From: Actinoplanes sp. NBRC 103695
GTDB taxonomy: Bacteria > Actinomycetota > Actinomycetes > Mycobacteriales > Micromonosporaceae
Length of the DNA: 64,000 nucleotides
Direction: 5' to 3'
Assembly: GCF_030269485.1 (NCBI RefSeq)
Contig: NZ_BSTL01000017.1
Span: 124,001 to 188,000 of the forward strand
This document shows positions 1 through 8,043 of this stretch, piece by piece. Below the pieces are notes generated by a model. That model saw only the letters and a list, made by a program, of their open reading frames with translations. It made no database searches and was not told where the DNA came from. Numbering within the stretch: the first letter of the stretch is position 1; every line of letters starts with the position of its first letter. Both the position numbers and the translations under genes were made by a program.

Positions 1-443
1 CGAGCTTACCCTGGCACTGGACAACGCCTTACCGGGAAGCGCCGGCGGCCCCTGAACAGCGCGGTCCGCCGGCGAACCTGGTCGGCGGCCCGTCAACAGT
101 GCGGTCCGGTTGGCGAACCCGGTCGGCGGCCCGTCAACAGTGCGGTCCGGTTGGCGAACCCGGTCGGCGGCCCGTGAACAGTGCGGTCCGCCGGCGAACC
201 TGGTCGGCGGTCCGTGAACAGCGCGGTCCGCCGGCGAACCCGGTCGGCGGACTGGACGCCTGATCTTGGCAATCCGGACACTGTCGATGGCCGCGGGCGG
301 TCTTGACCCGGCCGAGGCCCGAAGCCTGCTGGACAGCCTGCACCTGCCTGCCGGCACCGGCCCAGCTGCGCAAGGGCGCCGCGAGCCACTACAAGGACCC
401 CGCCGCCCGATCGGGGTGGCGCCGAGGCGCGGCGACGGCGCTG
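1..443. other. window start, no firm gene
   Basis: Bases 2-55 read on the plus strand as an open stretch ending in TGA (ELTLALDNALPGSAGGP), which could be the last codons of a gene starting before the window. Bases 61-250 are tandem repeat (listed separately). From 258 to 443 short open frames exist on both strands, but none has a convincing ribosome site, length or recognisable motif. I see nothing firm here. Confidence 0.3.
50..250. repeat. 40-41 bp tandem repeat, about 4.7 copies
   Basis: Units of 40-41 bases begin near 61, 101, 142, 183 and 223. Each starts GCGGTCCG and ends GTCAACAGT or GTGAACAGY. The units differ by a CC/GTT indel and a few transitions, and the last is cut short near 250. 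The tail of an earlier unit (TGAACAGC) is visible at 53-60. The array lies downstream of the minus-strand ABC permease gene and codes for nothing obvious. Confidence 0.85.
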
Positions 444-1016
444 TCACGGGGCGTCCCGACGGGTGAAGGACCAGGCGGAGAGGGTCAGGGCGCAAGCCGT
501 CCAGGCGGCTGTCGTGAGTAGGCCCCGCGACGGTGCCCCAGCGGCGGCGTCGGGCAGGAAGGGCGCGACGTCGGTGGATGCGGCACGTAGCAAGGGACAC
601 GCGATGAAGTGGGAGCCGAGCAACGTCAGCACGGACGGCAGCGGAAGCCGGACGAGCGTGGCCACGCCGAACGCCAGCAGCGTCGTGCAGGTGAGGTAGA
701 GAGCGTCGCCGGCCGCGGCGGCCAGCGGCAACGCAAGAACGCCCAGCGTGAGTGCCCGGGCGGCATGCAGGGGGAGACGCTGGGGCATCGCGATCAACGT
801 TGCCACCGGGCTGTCGGTGGCCGCGAGCACGCCGAGCACCAGGAAGCCGGCCTGGGCGTAGGGCACCGGCTCCGCGTCGGCCCAGCTCACCACGGCCGCG
901 GTCGTCAGGGTCAGCACCGCGGTCAGGAGTAGCGACGGCAGCGTGAGCAGCTTCAGGAGCTCCGCGGTGACACGCCACGACGGCAGCGTGAGCAGCTCGG
1001 CGTGGACCCGCCTCAT
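444..1016 (-). CDS. ABC-2 type membrane protein, second permease
   Basis: A 190-residue polytopic membrane protein, last gene of a permease-permease-ATPase operon. Its ATG (1016) overlaps the TGA of the upstream permease (ATGA), which fixes the start. Several hydrophobic helices and a C-terminal basic tail (FTRRDAP) resemble the neighbouring permease, so the two probably form a heterodimeric channel for an antibiotic- or peptide-exporting ABC transporter. The N-terminus looks duplicated: a 20-base sequence at 933-952 recurs at 978-997, so HAELLTLPS is followed 15 residues later by AELLKLLTLPS. Family assignment rests on context and topology; the substrate is unknown. Confidence 0.7.
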   Translation of the reverse strand: MRRVHAELLTLPSWRVTAELLKLLTLPSLLLTAVLTLTTAAVVSWADAEPVPYAQAGFLVLGVLAATDSPVATLIAMPQRLPLHAARALTLGVLALPLAAAAGDALYLTCTTLLAFGVATLVRLPLPSVLTLLGSHFIACPLLRAASTDVAPFLPDAAAGAPSRGLLTTAAWTACALTLSAWSFTRRDAP

Positions 1017-1750
1017 GCGTCGCGCCGGTGGAAGAGGACGGCGCCGACTGCCAGGAAGGCTGCGATCCAGGCGGTCATCACGAGGCCGGCCGTGACGGGC
1101 GCGATGCGGACCGGGAAGTCGGATCCCTGGAGGAACATCTGCGCGCCGACGATGTCGGGCAGGTAGGCGGCCGCCGATGTGACCTTCGTCAGCAGGTAGG
1201 ACACCGAGACCACGGTGCTGTTCACGATCAGGAGGGTGAGCGGCACGATGCCGTTGCGGGTGATCAGCGTGATCGCATAAGCCAGCAGGGCCAGCAGCAC
1301 CCAGTACAGGGCCGCCGCGGCGATCCGCCCGAAGGCCGGCACCTGCACCCGGTCGCCGTGCATCACCTGGGTCAGCCCGATCGTCGCGGCGGCCGCGACG
1401 ATCGCCTGCACGCCCACCACCAGGACCAGCGCGGCGGTCTTCGCCGTCAGCAGGCGCATCCGGTGCGGCACGGCGATCAGCGTCGCGGTCAGCTGCCGGG
1501 CCCGCGGCGCGTCGTCGCCGGTCGACGTGAACTCGCTGCTCACGATGACCACCCCGAGGATCATCGGGCCGATCAGGCCGACGCCGAGCTCGACCAGGCC
1601 GAGGTCGGCGCCGGCCAAGCCGGCGCGCCGGACCGCGGGCGCGTTGACCAGCACCACGAGCGGCGACAGGAGTGTGCCCAGCAGCAGGCCGATGCGTGCG
1701 GTCGGCAACCCGAGCAGTTTGTGCAGCTCGGCGCGGATCAGGCTCACCAC
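1013..1750 (-). CDS. ABC-2 type permease
   Basis: A 245-residue integral membrane protein of the ABC-2 type. It starts IRAELHKLLGLPTARIG, a typical cytoplasmic lead-in of actinobacterial ABC-2 permeases, and has about six hydrophobic segments. Two adjacent GTG codons (1750 and 1747) could start it; 1747 gives the usual GTGA overlap with the ATPase stop. It shares SSEFTSTGDDAPRARQLTATLIAVP with ABC-2 permeases, equivalent to TSEFTTGSIGAALLAVP in the paralogous permease at 10948. It should pair with the downstream 190-residue permease and the upstream ATPase in one exporter. Confidence 0.85.
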   Translation of the reverse strand: MVSLIRAELHKLLGLPTARIGLLLGTLLSPLVVLVNAPAVRRAGLAGADLGLVELGVGLIGPMILGVVIVSSEFTSTGDDAPRARQLTATLIAVPHRMRLLTAKTAALVLVVGVQAIVAAAATIGLTQVMHGDRVQVPAFGRIAAAALYWVLLALLAYAITLITRNGIVPLTLLIVNSTVVSVSYLLTKVTSAAAYLPDIVGAQMFLQGSDFPVRIAPVTAGLVMTAWIAAFLAVGAVLFHRRDA

Positions 1751-2451
1751 GGGCCACCACCCTCGGTCAGCGCGAAGAACGCGTCCTCCAGAGTGCGATG
1801 GTCGCCGACCACGTCGGCCAGCACGCCCTGCGTCACGATGCGCCCCTTGGCGATCACGACCACGTCGTCGGCGGTCTCGGCCAGCTCGCCCATCAGATGA
1901 CTCGACAGCAGCACGGTGTGCCCGCGTGCGGCCCGCTCGCGCAGGAAGTCACGCATCCACCGGATGCCGGCCGGATCGAGGCCGTTCACCGGCTCGTCCA
2001 GCACCAGCACCTCGGGGTCGCCGAGCAGCGCCGCGGCCAGCCCCAGGCGGCGGCTCATCCCGAGGGAGAACCGCCCGGCCCGTTTCCGCGCCTCGCCGGC
2101 CAGCCCGACGATCTCCAGCACCTCGTCGACGCGGGAGCCCGGCAGCCCGTTGCTCGCCGCCACCCAGCGCAGGTGCGCGCGGGCGCTGCGGGCACGGTGC
2201 GCCCCACTGCCGTCGAGCAGCGCGCCGACCGTCGTCAAAGGACGATCAATGCCGGAGTACGGGCGGCCGCACACCAACGCCACACCGGATTGCGGGCGGT
2301 CCAGCCCGAGCAGGATCCGTAGTGTGGACGTCTTGCCGGCTCCGTTGGGCCCCAGGAAACCGGTGACCCGGCCGGGGCGCGCGACGAAGCTCACATCGTA
2401 CAAAATCGGGGTCTTGCCCTTGATCTTGTTGACCCGCTCGACGGTGATCAT
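1744..2451 (-). CDS. ABC transporter ATP-binding protein
   Basis: A 235-residue nucleotide-binding subunit. Walker A is GPNGAGKT near residue 37, the signature region is FSLGMSRRLGLA, Walker B is VLVLDEPVNGLDP, and the H-loop is LLSSHLMGEL. The short length, with no C-terminal extension, fits the DrrA/BcrA-like family that powers drug, bacteriocin or lipid export. The start is MITVERV at 2451; longer upstream reading would cross the operator region. It is first in the operon with two permeases and divergent from a sensor kinase. It is clearly paralogous to the ATPase at 10031, sharing the DEPVNGLD and RFSLGM blocks and a similar insert after Walker A. Confidence 0.92.
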   Translation of the reverse strand: MITVERVNKIKGKTPILYDVSFVARPGRVTGFLGPNGAGKTSTLRILLGLDRPQSGVALVCGRPYSGIDRPLTTVGALLDGSGAHRARSARAHLRWVAASNGLPGSRVDEVLEIVGLAGEARKRAGRFSLGMSRRLGLAAALLGDPEVLVLDEPVNGLDPAGIRWMRDFLRERAARGHTVLLSSHLMGELAETADDVVVIAKGRIVTQGVLADVVGDHRTLEDAFFALTEGGGPW

Positions 2452-2485
2452 AGGACGAGTCAACCCCTGTGGAAGCCGGCGCGCG

Positions 2486-2531
2486 TCGGACCCTGGTCCG
2501 ATCTTTCGGGCGCTCTCAGACCTGGGTCCGA
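2486..2531. promoter_or_regulatory. paired dyad operators between ABC and kinase genes
   Basis: Two related palindromes lie in the 97-base divergent gap: TCGGACCCTGGTCCGA (2486-2501, perfect 7-bp arms) and TCAGACCTGGGTCCGA (2516-2531, one mismatch), 30 bases apart. Both fit TCNGACC-N2-GGTCNGA, which also occurs twice at the homologous position upstream of the ATPase at 10031. They are probably binding sites for the NarL-type regulator encoded alongside. Binding itself is inference. Confidence 0.7.
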
Positions 2532-2548
2532 GAACTACAGTCGGGGCC

Positions 2549-3388
2549 ATGAACGCGCACCCTCGCCCCACCCTGCGGTCCGGCATCGTGCCGATGATCG
2601 CGATGATCGCCGCGGCACTGGTGGTCACGATGTGCACCGTCGGCGCGTCCGGGCCGTTCGCGATCGTGCTCCCGGCGCTGCTCGTCGGTGGTGCGGTCGC
2701 GGCGGCGGTGTGGGCGGTGCGGCGGGCGCGATCCGATCGGCGTGACTACGAGAAACGGCTGACCGCGTGGGCGGCGACGGAGGCGGTCCTGGCCGAGCGG
2801 CTGCGCATCTCCGGTGACCTGCACGATGTCGTCTCGCATGCCCTCGGGCTGATCACCGTGCGGGCGGCGGCCGGCCGACATCTGAACAGGCCGGGCGACA
2901 TGACCGCGGCCCTCGCCGACATCGAGGACACGAGCCGGGAGGCGACGGCGGAGCTGCGGCGGATGATGACGGTGCTGCGGACGCCGGCGGCGAACGCGCC
3001 GATGGACGACCTCGGCGAGCTGGCCACCATCGTGGACGGTGCGACGCGGGCGGGTTTACGGGCGGTGCTGATCCTTGAGGAGCTCGGCGAGGTGTCCCGG
3101 GGCGTGCAGGTGGGCATCTGCCGCACAGTGCGGGAAGGGCTTGCCAACGCGGCCCGCCACGCTGGTCCCACCGACGTGCGGGTCGGCGTGCACCGTGACG
3201 GCGAGCACGTGGTGGTGTCGGTCGCCGACGACGGCCCGGATGAAGCGGGGTGGCGGTCGTCACCCGGCGCCGGTCACGGTCTGGTGGGCCTGCGGGAACG
3301 CATCGGCAGTCTCGGCGGGACGCTGCTGGCCGAGCCGGTCGAGGCCGGCTTCCGGGTCGTCGCGCGCATCCCGGACGCGACCGTATGA
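2549..3388 (+). CDS. NarL-family sensor histidine kinase
   Basis: A 279-residue membrane histidine kinase. Two hydrophobic segments (about residues 13-32 and 36-58) leave almost no extracytoplasmic loop, the style of intramembrane-sensing kinases that monitor cell-envelope or antibiotic stress. The HisKA_3 box is ISGDLHDVVSHALG with phosphoacceptor His92. The HATPase region contains EGLANAARHAG and a C-terminal GAGHGLVGLRERIGSLGG. The ATG at 2549 follows the operator pair. Its stop overlaps the response regulator start (ATGA at 3385). It is divergent from the ABC genes it probably controls. Confidence 0.9.
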   Translation: MNAHPRPTLRSGIVPMIAMIAAALVVTMCTVGASGPFAIVLPALLVGGAVAAAVWAVRRARSDRRDYEKRLTAWAATEAVLAERLRISGDLHDVVSHALGLITVRAAAGRHLNRPGDMTAALADIEDTSREATAELRRMMTVLRTPAANAPMDDLGELATIVDGATRAGLRAVLILEELGEVSRGVQVGICRTVREGLANAARHAGPTDVRVGVHRDGEHVVVSVADDGPDEAGWRSSPGAGHGLVGLRERIGSLGGTLLAEPVEAGFRVVARIPDATV

Positions 3389-4047
3389 CTCGCGTGCTGA
3401 TGGCCGACGATCAGGTCAAGATCCGGCAGACGCTCGCGACGGTGATCAACAGCGAGCCGGACCTGACCGTGGTGGGCGAGGTCGACGATGGTGCCGAGGC
3501 GGTGCTGCGGGCCCACCGGACCAAGCCCGACGTGATCCTGATGGACGTGCGCATGCCCCGCGTCGACGGTTTGGAGGCCACGCGTCGCATCTGCGCCGAT
3601 CCGGCTCTCACCGGCACGCGGGTCCTGGTGCTGAGCATGTTCGAGCTCGACGAGTACGTGTACGGCGCGCTGAGCGCGGGAGCTTCCGGGTTCCTGCTGA
3701 AAGATGCGCACCCCGAGGAACTCATCGAGGCCATCCGGCGTACGCATCGGGGTGAATCGCTCTTTGCTCCCTCGATTCTGACCCGGCTGGTCGAGCACTA
3801 TGTGGCGGCGCCGCGCGATCTCCGGCCGGCGGTGCCGGGCTCGCTGACCGGTCGGGAGGTCGACGTGCTGGCGCTGATCGGCACCGGGCAGTCGAACGAC
3901 GAGATCGCCGCCTCTCTGAACGTCTCGGTGAAGACGGTGAAGACGCACATCACCCACCTGCTGGCGAAACTCTCCGCGCGCGACCGCGCTCAGCTGGTGA
4001 TCGCCGCCTACGACGCGGCGCTGGTCCGGCCGCGCGCCTCACGGTGA
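3385..4047 (+). CDS. NarL/LuxR-type response regulator
   Basis: A 220-residue DNA-binding response regulator, cognate of the kinase immediately upstream (4-base overlap). The receiver domain has the acidic pair ADD near residue 8, phosphoacceptor Asp54 in ILMDVRMP and the conserved Lys in LLKDA. The C-terminal LuxR helix-turn-helix reads LTGREVDVLALIGTGQSNDEIA. It should bind the two dyads at 2486-2531 and control the divergent ABC exporter. Its last 9 bases overlap convergently with the end of the Ser/Thr kinase gene. Confidence 0.92.
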   Translation: MTRVLMADDQVKIRQTLATVINSEPDLTVVGEVDDGAEAVLRAHRTKPDVILMDVRMPRVDGLEATRRICADPALTGTRVLVLSMFELDEYVYGALSAGASGFLLKDAHPEELIEAIRRTHRGESLFAPSILTRLVEHYVAAPRDLRPAVPGSLTGREVDVLALIGTGQSNDEIAASLNVSVKTVKTHITHLLAKLSARDRAQLVIAAYDAALVRPRASR

Positions 4048-5316
4048 GCTGCTGGTGGAGGGCGGTGCGTCGAGCTTGTCGACCTGGTCCTCCCACAGGA
4101 AGTAGAGGGTGGCGGTCAGGATCGTCCCGAGCAGGCCGGTCAGCACCATCAGCACCACGAAGGTGCGCGAGTAGCCCGGCTTCCGGCGCGCCGCGATCGG
4201 CCTCGAAGGCGGCATGGGATGAGGGCGCGGCGACATCGGCTGCGGCGCCCATGGCGCGCCGGGGAGCGCATTCGCCGTGCCGGGCGGCGCTTTGTCCGGA
4301 CCTGGGGGCGCCTTTGTCGTGTTGAGCGGCGCGTTCGGCGGGCTGTGGGGCGCCGATGTCATGACGAGCGGGGCGTTCGGCGCCGATGTCATGTTGAGCG
4401 GCGCGTTTGGCGCCGATGTCGTGTTGAGCGGCGCGTTTGGCGCCGATGTCGTGTTGAGCGGCGCGTTTGGCGGGCCGTGGGGCGGGCCGTGGGGCGTCCG
4501 TGCCGTGCCGAGCAGCGTGTCGAGCAGCTCGCGCGCGGTCGGGCGGTCGGCGGGGTTCTTCTCGAGCGCGCGACTCACGAGCTCACGCAACTGGCCGGAG
4601 AGGCCGCTCAGATCCGGCGGCTGCGTCGCGATCCGCATGGCCGTCGCCGGTGCGCTGTCCGCGGCGAACGGGGTCCGGCCCGTCGCCGCGAACGCCACCA
4701 GGACACCCCACGCGAAGATGTCCGCCGCCGGGGTCACCGGGCTCCCGGCGGTCGTGTCGAAGCACTCGGGTGCCATGTACGCGACCGTGCCCACCAGCTG
4801 GCCGGTCAGCGTGTGCTCGCTGGTGAGGTCGAGCGGCCGGGCGATGCCGAAGTCGATGACCTTGACACTGCCCAGGGTGATCAGCACGTTGCTCGGCTTG
4901 AAGTCGCGGTGCACGACCCCGGCCCCGTGGATCGCCGACAGCGCCGCGGTCACGCCGATGGTCACGCTGTGCAACAGGTCGGGGCCGAGCGGGCCGTTCT
5001 CCCGGATCTCGTCGGCGAGGCTGGGCCCCGAGACGTACTCGACGACAAGGTAGGGCGGTTCGTGATCGGGATCGGCGTCGAGCACGGCCGCGGTGCAGAA
5101 CGGCGGCACCTGGCGTAGCCGGTTGACCTCGCTTCGGAACCGGCCGCGGAGTTCGCTGTTCCAGGCGTACTCGGTGCGCAGCGTTTTGACCGCGACCCGG
5201 CGGCCGTCACGGCCCCGACCGAGGTAAACCGTGCCCATGCCGCCCGAGCCCAGCCTGCTGAGCAGCTCATACTCGCCCAGGCGAGCCGGATCGCCGGTGC
5301 GCAACGGCGTGCTCAT
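4039..5316 (-). CDS. membrane-anchored Ser/Thr protein kinase
   Basis: A 425-residue Hanks-type kinase. The glycine loop is LGSGGMGTVYLG, the ATP lysine is Lys44 in VAVKTL, the catalytic loop is HRDFKPSN (Asp138), and DFGIAR is at 155-160 with an APE-like APECFD. After the kinase domain (to about residue 275) come a Pro/Asn/Thr-rich linker with 10-residue repeats, a basic patch, and one transmembrane helix near the C-terminus (VVLMVLTGLLGTILTATLYF). The extracytoplasmic tail is only about 20 residues, with no PASTA or sensor domain. The start at 5316 has a GAAGGGAAA ribosome site; an upstream in-frame ATG at 5376 lacks one. Targets are unknown. Confidence 0.93.
   Translation of the reverse strand: MSTPLRTGDPARLGEYELLSRLGSGGMGTVYLGRGRDGRRVAVKTLRTEYAWNSELRGRFRSEVNRLRQVPPFCTAAVLDADPDHEPPYLVVEYVSGPSLADEIRENGPLGPDLLHSVTIGVTAALSAIHGAGVVHRDFKPSNVLITLGSVKVIDFGIARPLDLTSEHTLTGQLVGTVAYMAPECFDTTAGSPVTPAADIFAWGVLVAFAATGRTPFAADSAPATAMRIATQPPDLSGLSGQLRELVSRALEKNPADRPTARELLDTLLGTARTPHGPPHGPPNAPLNTTSAPNAPLNTTSAPNAPLNMTSAPNAPLVMTSAPHSPPNAPLNTTKAPPGPDKAPPGTANALPGAPWAPQPMSPRPHPMPPSRPIAARRKPGYSRTFVVLMVLTGLLGTILTATLYFLWEDQVDKLDAPPSTSSSP
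4351..4470 (-). repeat. four 30-bp in-frame repeats in the kinase linker
   Basis: Four consecutive 30-base units (4351, 4381, 4411, 4441) encode NAPLNTTSAP-type decapeptides. The two central units are nearly identical, and partial units flank the array. They form the Pro/Asn/Thr-rich linker between the kinase domain and its transmembrane helix. Their number is likely to vary between strains. Confidence 0.9.
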
Positions 5317-5406
5317 CGGTTTCCCTTCATCGATGCCGCGACCGAGACTAGCGCCTGCAACCGGTCGGTGAGGCAAGCCGTGTCTATTGGTCGGAAGGCG
5401 GTGCGG

Positions 5407-5928
5407 ATGTCAGCGGACGATTTCGACGAGTTCTATCGGGACACCTCCCAGCGATTGCTCCGGTACGCCTACGGGCTGACCGGCGACGCCGGGGACGCCC
5501 AGGACCTCGTGCAGGAGGCCTACGCCAGGGCCTGGCAGCGCTGGGGGCGACTGATCAGGTACGACGACCCGGAGTCGTGGCTCCGGACCGTGGTCAGCAG
5601 GCTGTCCACCGACCGCTGGCGGCGCCTCCGCGTACGCCGGGCCAAAGCCGGCAGCGTGGCGCAGCCGGCCACCGCGCCCGCACCCTCGGAGGACACGGTG
5701 CTGCTGGTCCGTGCCATGCGCCGGATCCCGCCGGCCCACCGCCGGGTGCTGGTCCTGCACTACCTGCTCGATCGGTCGGTCGCCGAGATCGCCGTCGAGA
5801 CCGGCGCCTCCACCGGCACCGTCAAATCGTGGCTGTCCCGGGGGCGCGCCGGGCTGGCCGCCGCGATCGGCGCCGACGATTCATCACCACTGCTCGAAGG
5901 AGACCGCCATGCCGGCCGACTTGGATGA
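5407..5928 (+). CDS. SigE-family ECF RNA polymerase sigma factor
   Basis: A 173-residue sigma-70 family factor of the actinobacterial SigE type. Region 2 reads FDEFYRDTSQRLLRYAYGLTGDAGDAQDLVQEAYARAW with the core contact DAQDLVQEA. Region 4 is RRVLVLHYLLDRSVAEIAVETG followed by TGTVKSWLSRGR, a typical -35 reading helix-turn-helix. I place the start at 5407 (MSADDF); an upstream ATG at 5368 is in frame but adds residues atypical of the family. The 3' end overlaps the next gene by 20 bases, so the two are cotranscribed and the neighbour probably regulates or reports for it. Confidence 0.92.
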   Translation: MSADDFDEFYRDTSQRLLRYAYGLTGDAGDAQDLVQEAYARAWQRWGRLIRYDDPESWLRTVVSRLSTDRWRRLRVRRAKAGSVAQPATAPAPSEDTVLLVRAMRRIPPAHRRVLVLHYLLDRSVAEIAVETGASTGTVKSWLSRGRAGLAAAIGADDSSPLLEGDRHAGRLG

Positions 5929-7225
5929 CCTCTTCCTCACGCTCCGCCGGCACGCCGACGCGATTCCCGGCGGCGGCTCGGCCGACGCTCGGCGGCTGGG
6001 GACGCGGCGCCGCAACCGGATGCGTGCGCTGACCACCGCGGCGCTCGCCGTGTGCCTGGCCGCGGGTACGGCCGTCTACCTCCTCGCGCCACCCCGGTCG
6101 GCGGTCTCGCCCGCGCTCTCTTACGGCACCGAAGCTCGTGAGGCCACCTCCGCCATCGAGGGTGACGTGGTGTTCACCGCCTGGGTCGCCAAGGACGGCG
6201 AGGCCGGCGTGCAGGCGGCGACCTTGAGCACCGGCGCGTCGAGATGGCGGGTCGGCATGCCGGCCCACATCGAGAATCTCCGCGGCGTGATCGCGCTGCC
6301 GCATGCGGTGCTCATGATCGCCGACGGGACAGCGACCGTGCTCGACCCGCCGACCGGCCGGCAGCTCTGGACGTTTCCGTACCAGGTGTCCGACGACCTC
6401 ATCTACTACGACGACCTGCTGGTGCGACAGGAAAAAGAGACCGGAGCCACCCGGGCGTACGACTGGGCGACCGGTGACGTCCGGTGGGAGCAGCCCGCGA
6501 CCGCCGACCCGCCGCAGCGCACGCTCGGCATGTTCGTGCCCTCCGACGCCGAGCGGGTCGGCAGATTCGGCATACCGCTGACGTTCAAGGACCCGCGGCT
6601 CGTCCAGGTGACCCGCTCCGGAGCGGTCCGGATCCGTGACGCCCGCACCGGGACACTGACGCAGACCAGAGGCGCTGCCGCCATGGACGACCTGCCGCCG
6701 GTCGCCTTCGACGGCCGTCTCTACAGCGTGGATCGGAGCCCGCGCTTCGCGGTTCGGGTCACCGAGCTCACCGGGCCGAGCGGCAGCCGGGTCGTCCACA
6801 CCGGCGCCGACATCAGCGCGATCGCGCCCTGCGGCGACGACCGCGTCTGCGTGGCCGACCGCTCGGGGCTGACCGCCATCACCATCGGCGACGGCCGCCA
6901 GGCATGGCGCGTCCCGGCGCCCGAGGGCGCCGGATCGATCCAGTTCCTGGGGGACGGCCTCGTCGTCGACGGCGCGGGCGAGCAGGCCCTTTACGGTACG
7001 GACGGCAGACGCCTCGCCGCCGGTCGCCTCGGCCGCCTCGACGGCCGTCACGTGCTGATCCTCCCGAACGCCGTCGGCGAGGAGATCGTCCGGGTCACCC
7101 CCGCCACCGGCGCCCAGGAGAACGCCGGGCCGATGCCCGACGCCGGTTTCGGCTGCACCTGGGCCACCGACAAGCTCGCCTGCCCCGGCCCGTCGGCCCT
7201 GGAGATCACGACCCTGAAGGACTGA
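5909..7225 (+). CDS. membrane-anchored PQQ-like beta-propeller protein
   Basis: A 438-residue protein translationally coupled to the sigma factor upstream, with GAAGGAGA before its ATG. The N-terminal 40 residues (PADLDDLFLTLRRHADAIPGG) look like the cytoplasmic tail seen in proteins encoded next to SigE-type sigmas. A single transmembrane segment follows (about 40-58, ALTTAALAVCLAAGTAVYLL). The rest is a predicted extracytoplasmic propeller with repeated G-x-x-x-W motifs such as TGRQLWTFPYQ, TGDVRWEQP and DGRQAWRVPAP, characteristic of quinoprotein-like folds. A role as anti-sigma or envelope sensor is inference from position; no zinc anti-sigma motif is present. Confidence 0.8.
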   Translation: MPADLDDLFLTLRRHADAIPGGGSADARRLGTRRRNRMRALTTAALAVCLAAGTAVYLLAPPRSAVSPALSYGTEAREATSAIEGDVVFTAWVAKDGEAGVQAATLSTGASRWRVGMPAHIENLRGVIALPHAVLMIADGTATVLDPPTGRQLWTFPYQVSDDLIYYDDLLVRQEKETGATRAYDWATGDVRWEQPATADPPQRTLGMFVPSDAERVGRFGIPLTFKDPRLVQVTRSGAVRIRDARTGTLTQTRGAAAMDDLPPVAFDGRLYSVDRSPRFAVRVTELTGPSGSRVVHTGADISAIAPCGDDRVCVADRSGLTAITIGDGRQAWRVPAPEGAGSIQFLGDGLVVDGAGEQALYGTDGRRLAAGRLGRLDGRHVLILPNAVGEEIVRVTPATGAQENAGPMPDAGFGCTWATDKLACPGPSALEITTLKD

Positions 7226-7245
7226 CGGACCCTGAAGGACTGACG
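7211..7245 (+). repeat. 18-bp tandem duplication over a stop codon
   Basis: ACCCTGAAGGACTGACGG occurs at 7211-7228 and again, short of the last base, at 7229-7245. The first copy holds the real stop codon of the propeller gene; the second repeats the last four codons downstream of it. It is a recent slippage or duplication event with no protein effect. Just after it a strong Shine-Dalgarno (GTAGGAGGG) and an ATG at 7268 open a frame with no recognisable product. Confidence 0.8.
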
Positions 7246-7399
7246 CTCGTCCCGTAGGAGGGAACCGATGTCGCCGTCCACGCGCAAGTTGCGCCGCTCG
7301 CTCGAGGAGAACCTCGACGAGGTGCTGCCCGGCCGCAGGGTGCGGGCGAAATGCCGCCGGCGCAGGTCTCCTCTTGCCGGCGGCCCGCCGGCGTGGAGG

Positions 7400-7918
7400 T
7401 CACGTGAGCCCCGCGAGCTTGTAGAGCACCAGCGACCCGGCGACGGCGACGTTGAGGCTGTGACCCGTGCCGACCATGGGTATCTCGACCGCGCAGTCGA
7501 GCAGGTCGAGCGCCTCGCCGGGGATACCGGTGGACTCGTGGCCGAGCACCATCACGGTCCGCCGGTCGGCGACCCGCAGGTCGGCCAGGCGGACCGCCTC
7601 GTCGGCCAGCTCGACGCCGACGACCCGCGAACCGGACGCCCGCTCGGCAGCCAGCCAGCCGAGCGGGTCACCGACACGATGCACGCAACTCGGCCGGCGC
7701 AGCGTGTTACCCCGGGCAAGGGCCTCGTCGACCCAGCGGAACGGCGGCACGGCCAGACAGGCGCCGACGGCGTCACAGGTGCGGAGCAGAGTGCCGAGGT
7801 TGGTCCCGTGCATCGGCCACAAGGAGGCGGCGACCAGGTGTCCCCAGCAACGGTGGGCGTGGGGGCGGCGGGCGGTGCGGAGGTCTTTCCGGGTCCGGAC
7901 CCGGATGGCCGGGCTCAA
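7400..7918 (-). CDS. TrmH/SpoU-family RNA 2'-O-methyltransferase
   Basis: A SAM-dependent ribose methyltransferase of the SpoU class, which methylates 2'-OH groups of tRNA or rRNA through a trefoil-knot fold. All three motifs are visible: NLGTLLRTCDAVG (motif 1, with the conserved Asn and Arg), VLGHESTGIP (motif 2, with the Glu) and IPMVGTGHSLNVAVAGSLVLY (motif 3). I chose the TTG at 7918, about 172 residues, because residues upstream of it (to an in-frame ATG at 8047) look non-coding and run into the next gene; the start is uncertain. No RNA target can be assigned. It is convergent with the short plus-strand stretch after the propeller gene. Confidence 0.82.
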   Translation of the reverse strand: MSPAIRVRTRKDLRTARRPHAHRCWGHLVAASLWPMHGTNLGTLLRTCDAVGACLAVPPFRWVDEALARGNTLRRPSCVHRVGDPLGWLAAERASGSRVVGVELADEAVRLADLRVADRRTVMVLGHESTGIPGEALDLLDCAVEIPMVGTGHSLNVAVAGSLVLYKLAGLT

Positions 7919-8043
7919 CGGACAGGAGCGATCAAGCTCCCAGCTTTGTCGAAGAACATCTGAAGAGGCACTTCTCGGCGTGCCCGGGCCATCGACGACA
8001 ACATGGCGTGGACGATGGTAGCTGCCGCCCGCGCACCAGGGAA

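Noticed and set aside
61..250. 40-41 bp repeats considered as a CRISPR or attachment array
   Set aside because: No spacers between units, no integrase or tRNA nearby; simple tandem repeat.
7268..7963. 231-codon plus-strand open frame with a strong Shine-Dalgarno (GTAGGAGGG)
   Set aside because: After about 30 codons it runs antisense through the SpoU methyltransferase, whose three motifs are clear. The first codons (SPSTRKLRRSLEENLDEVLPG) may be a remnant start of a lost gene, but nothing supports a full product.
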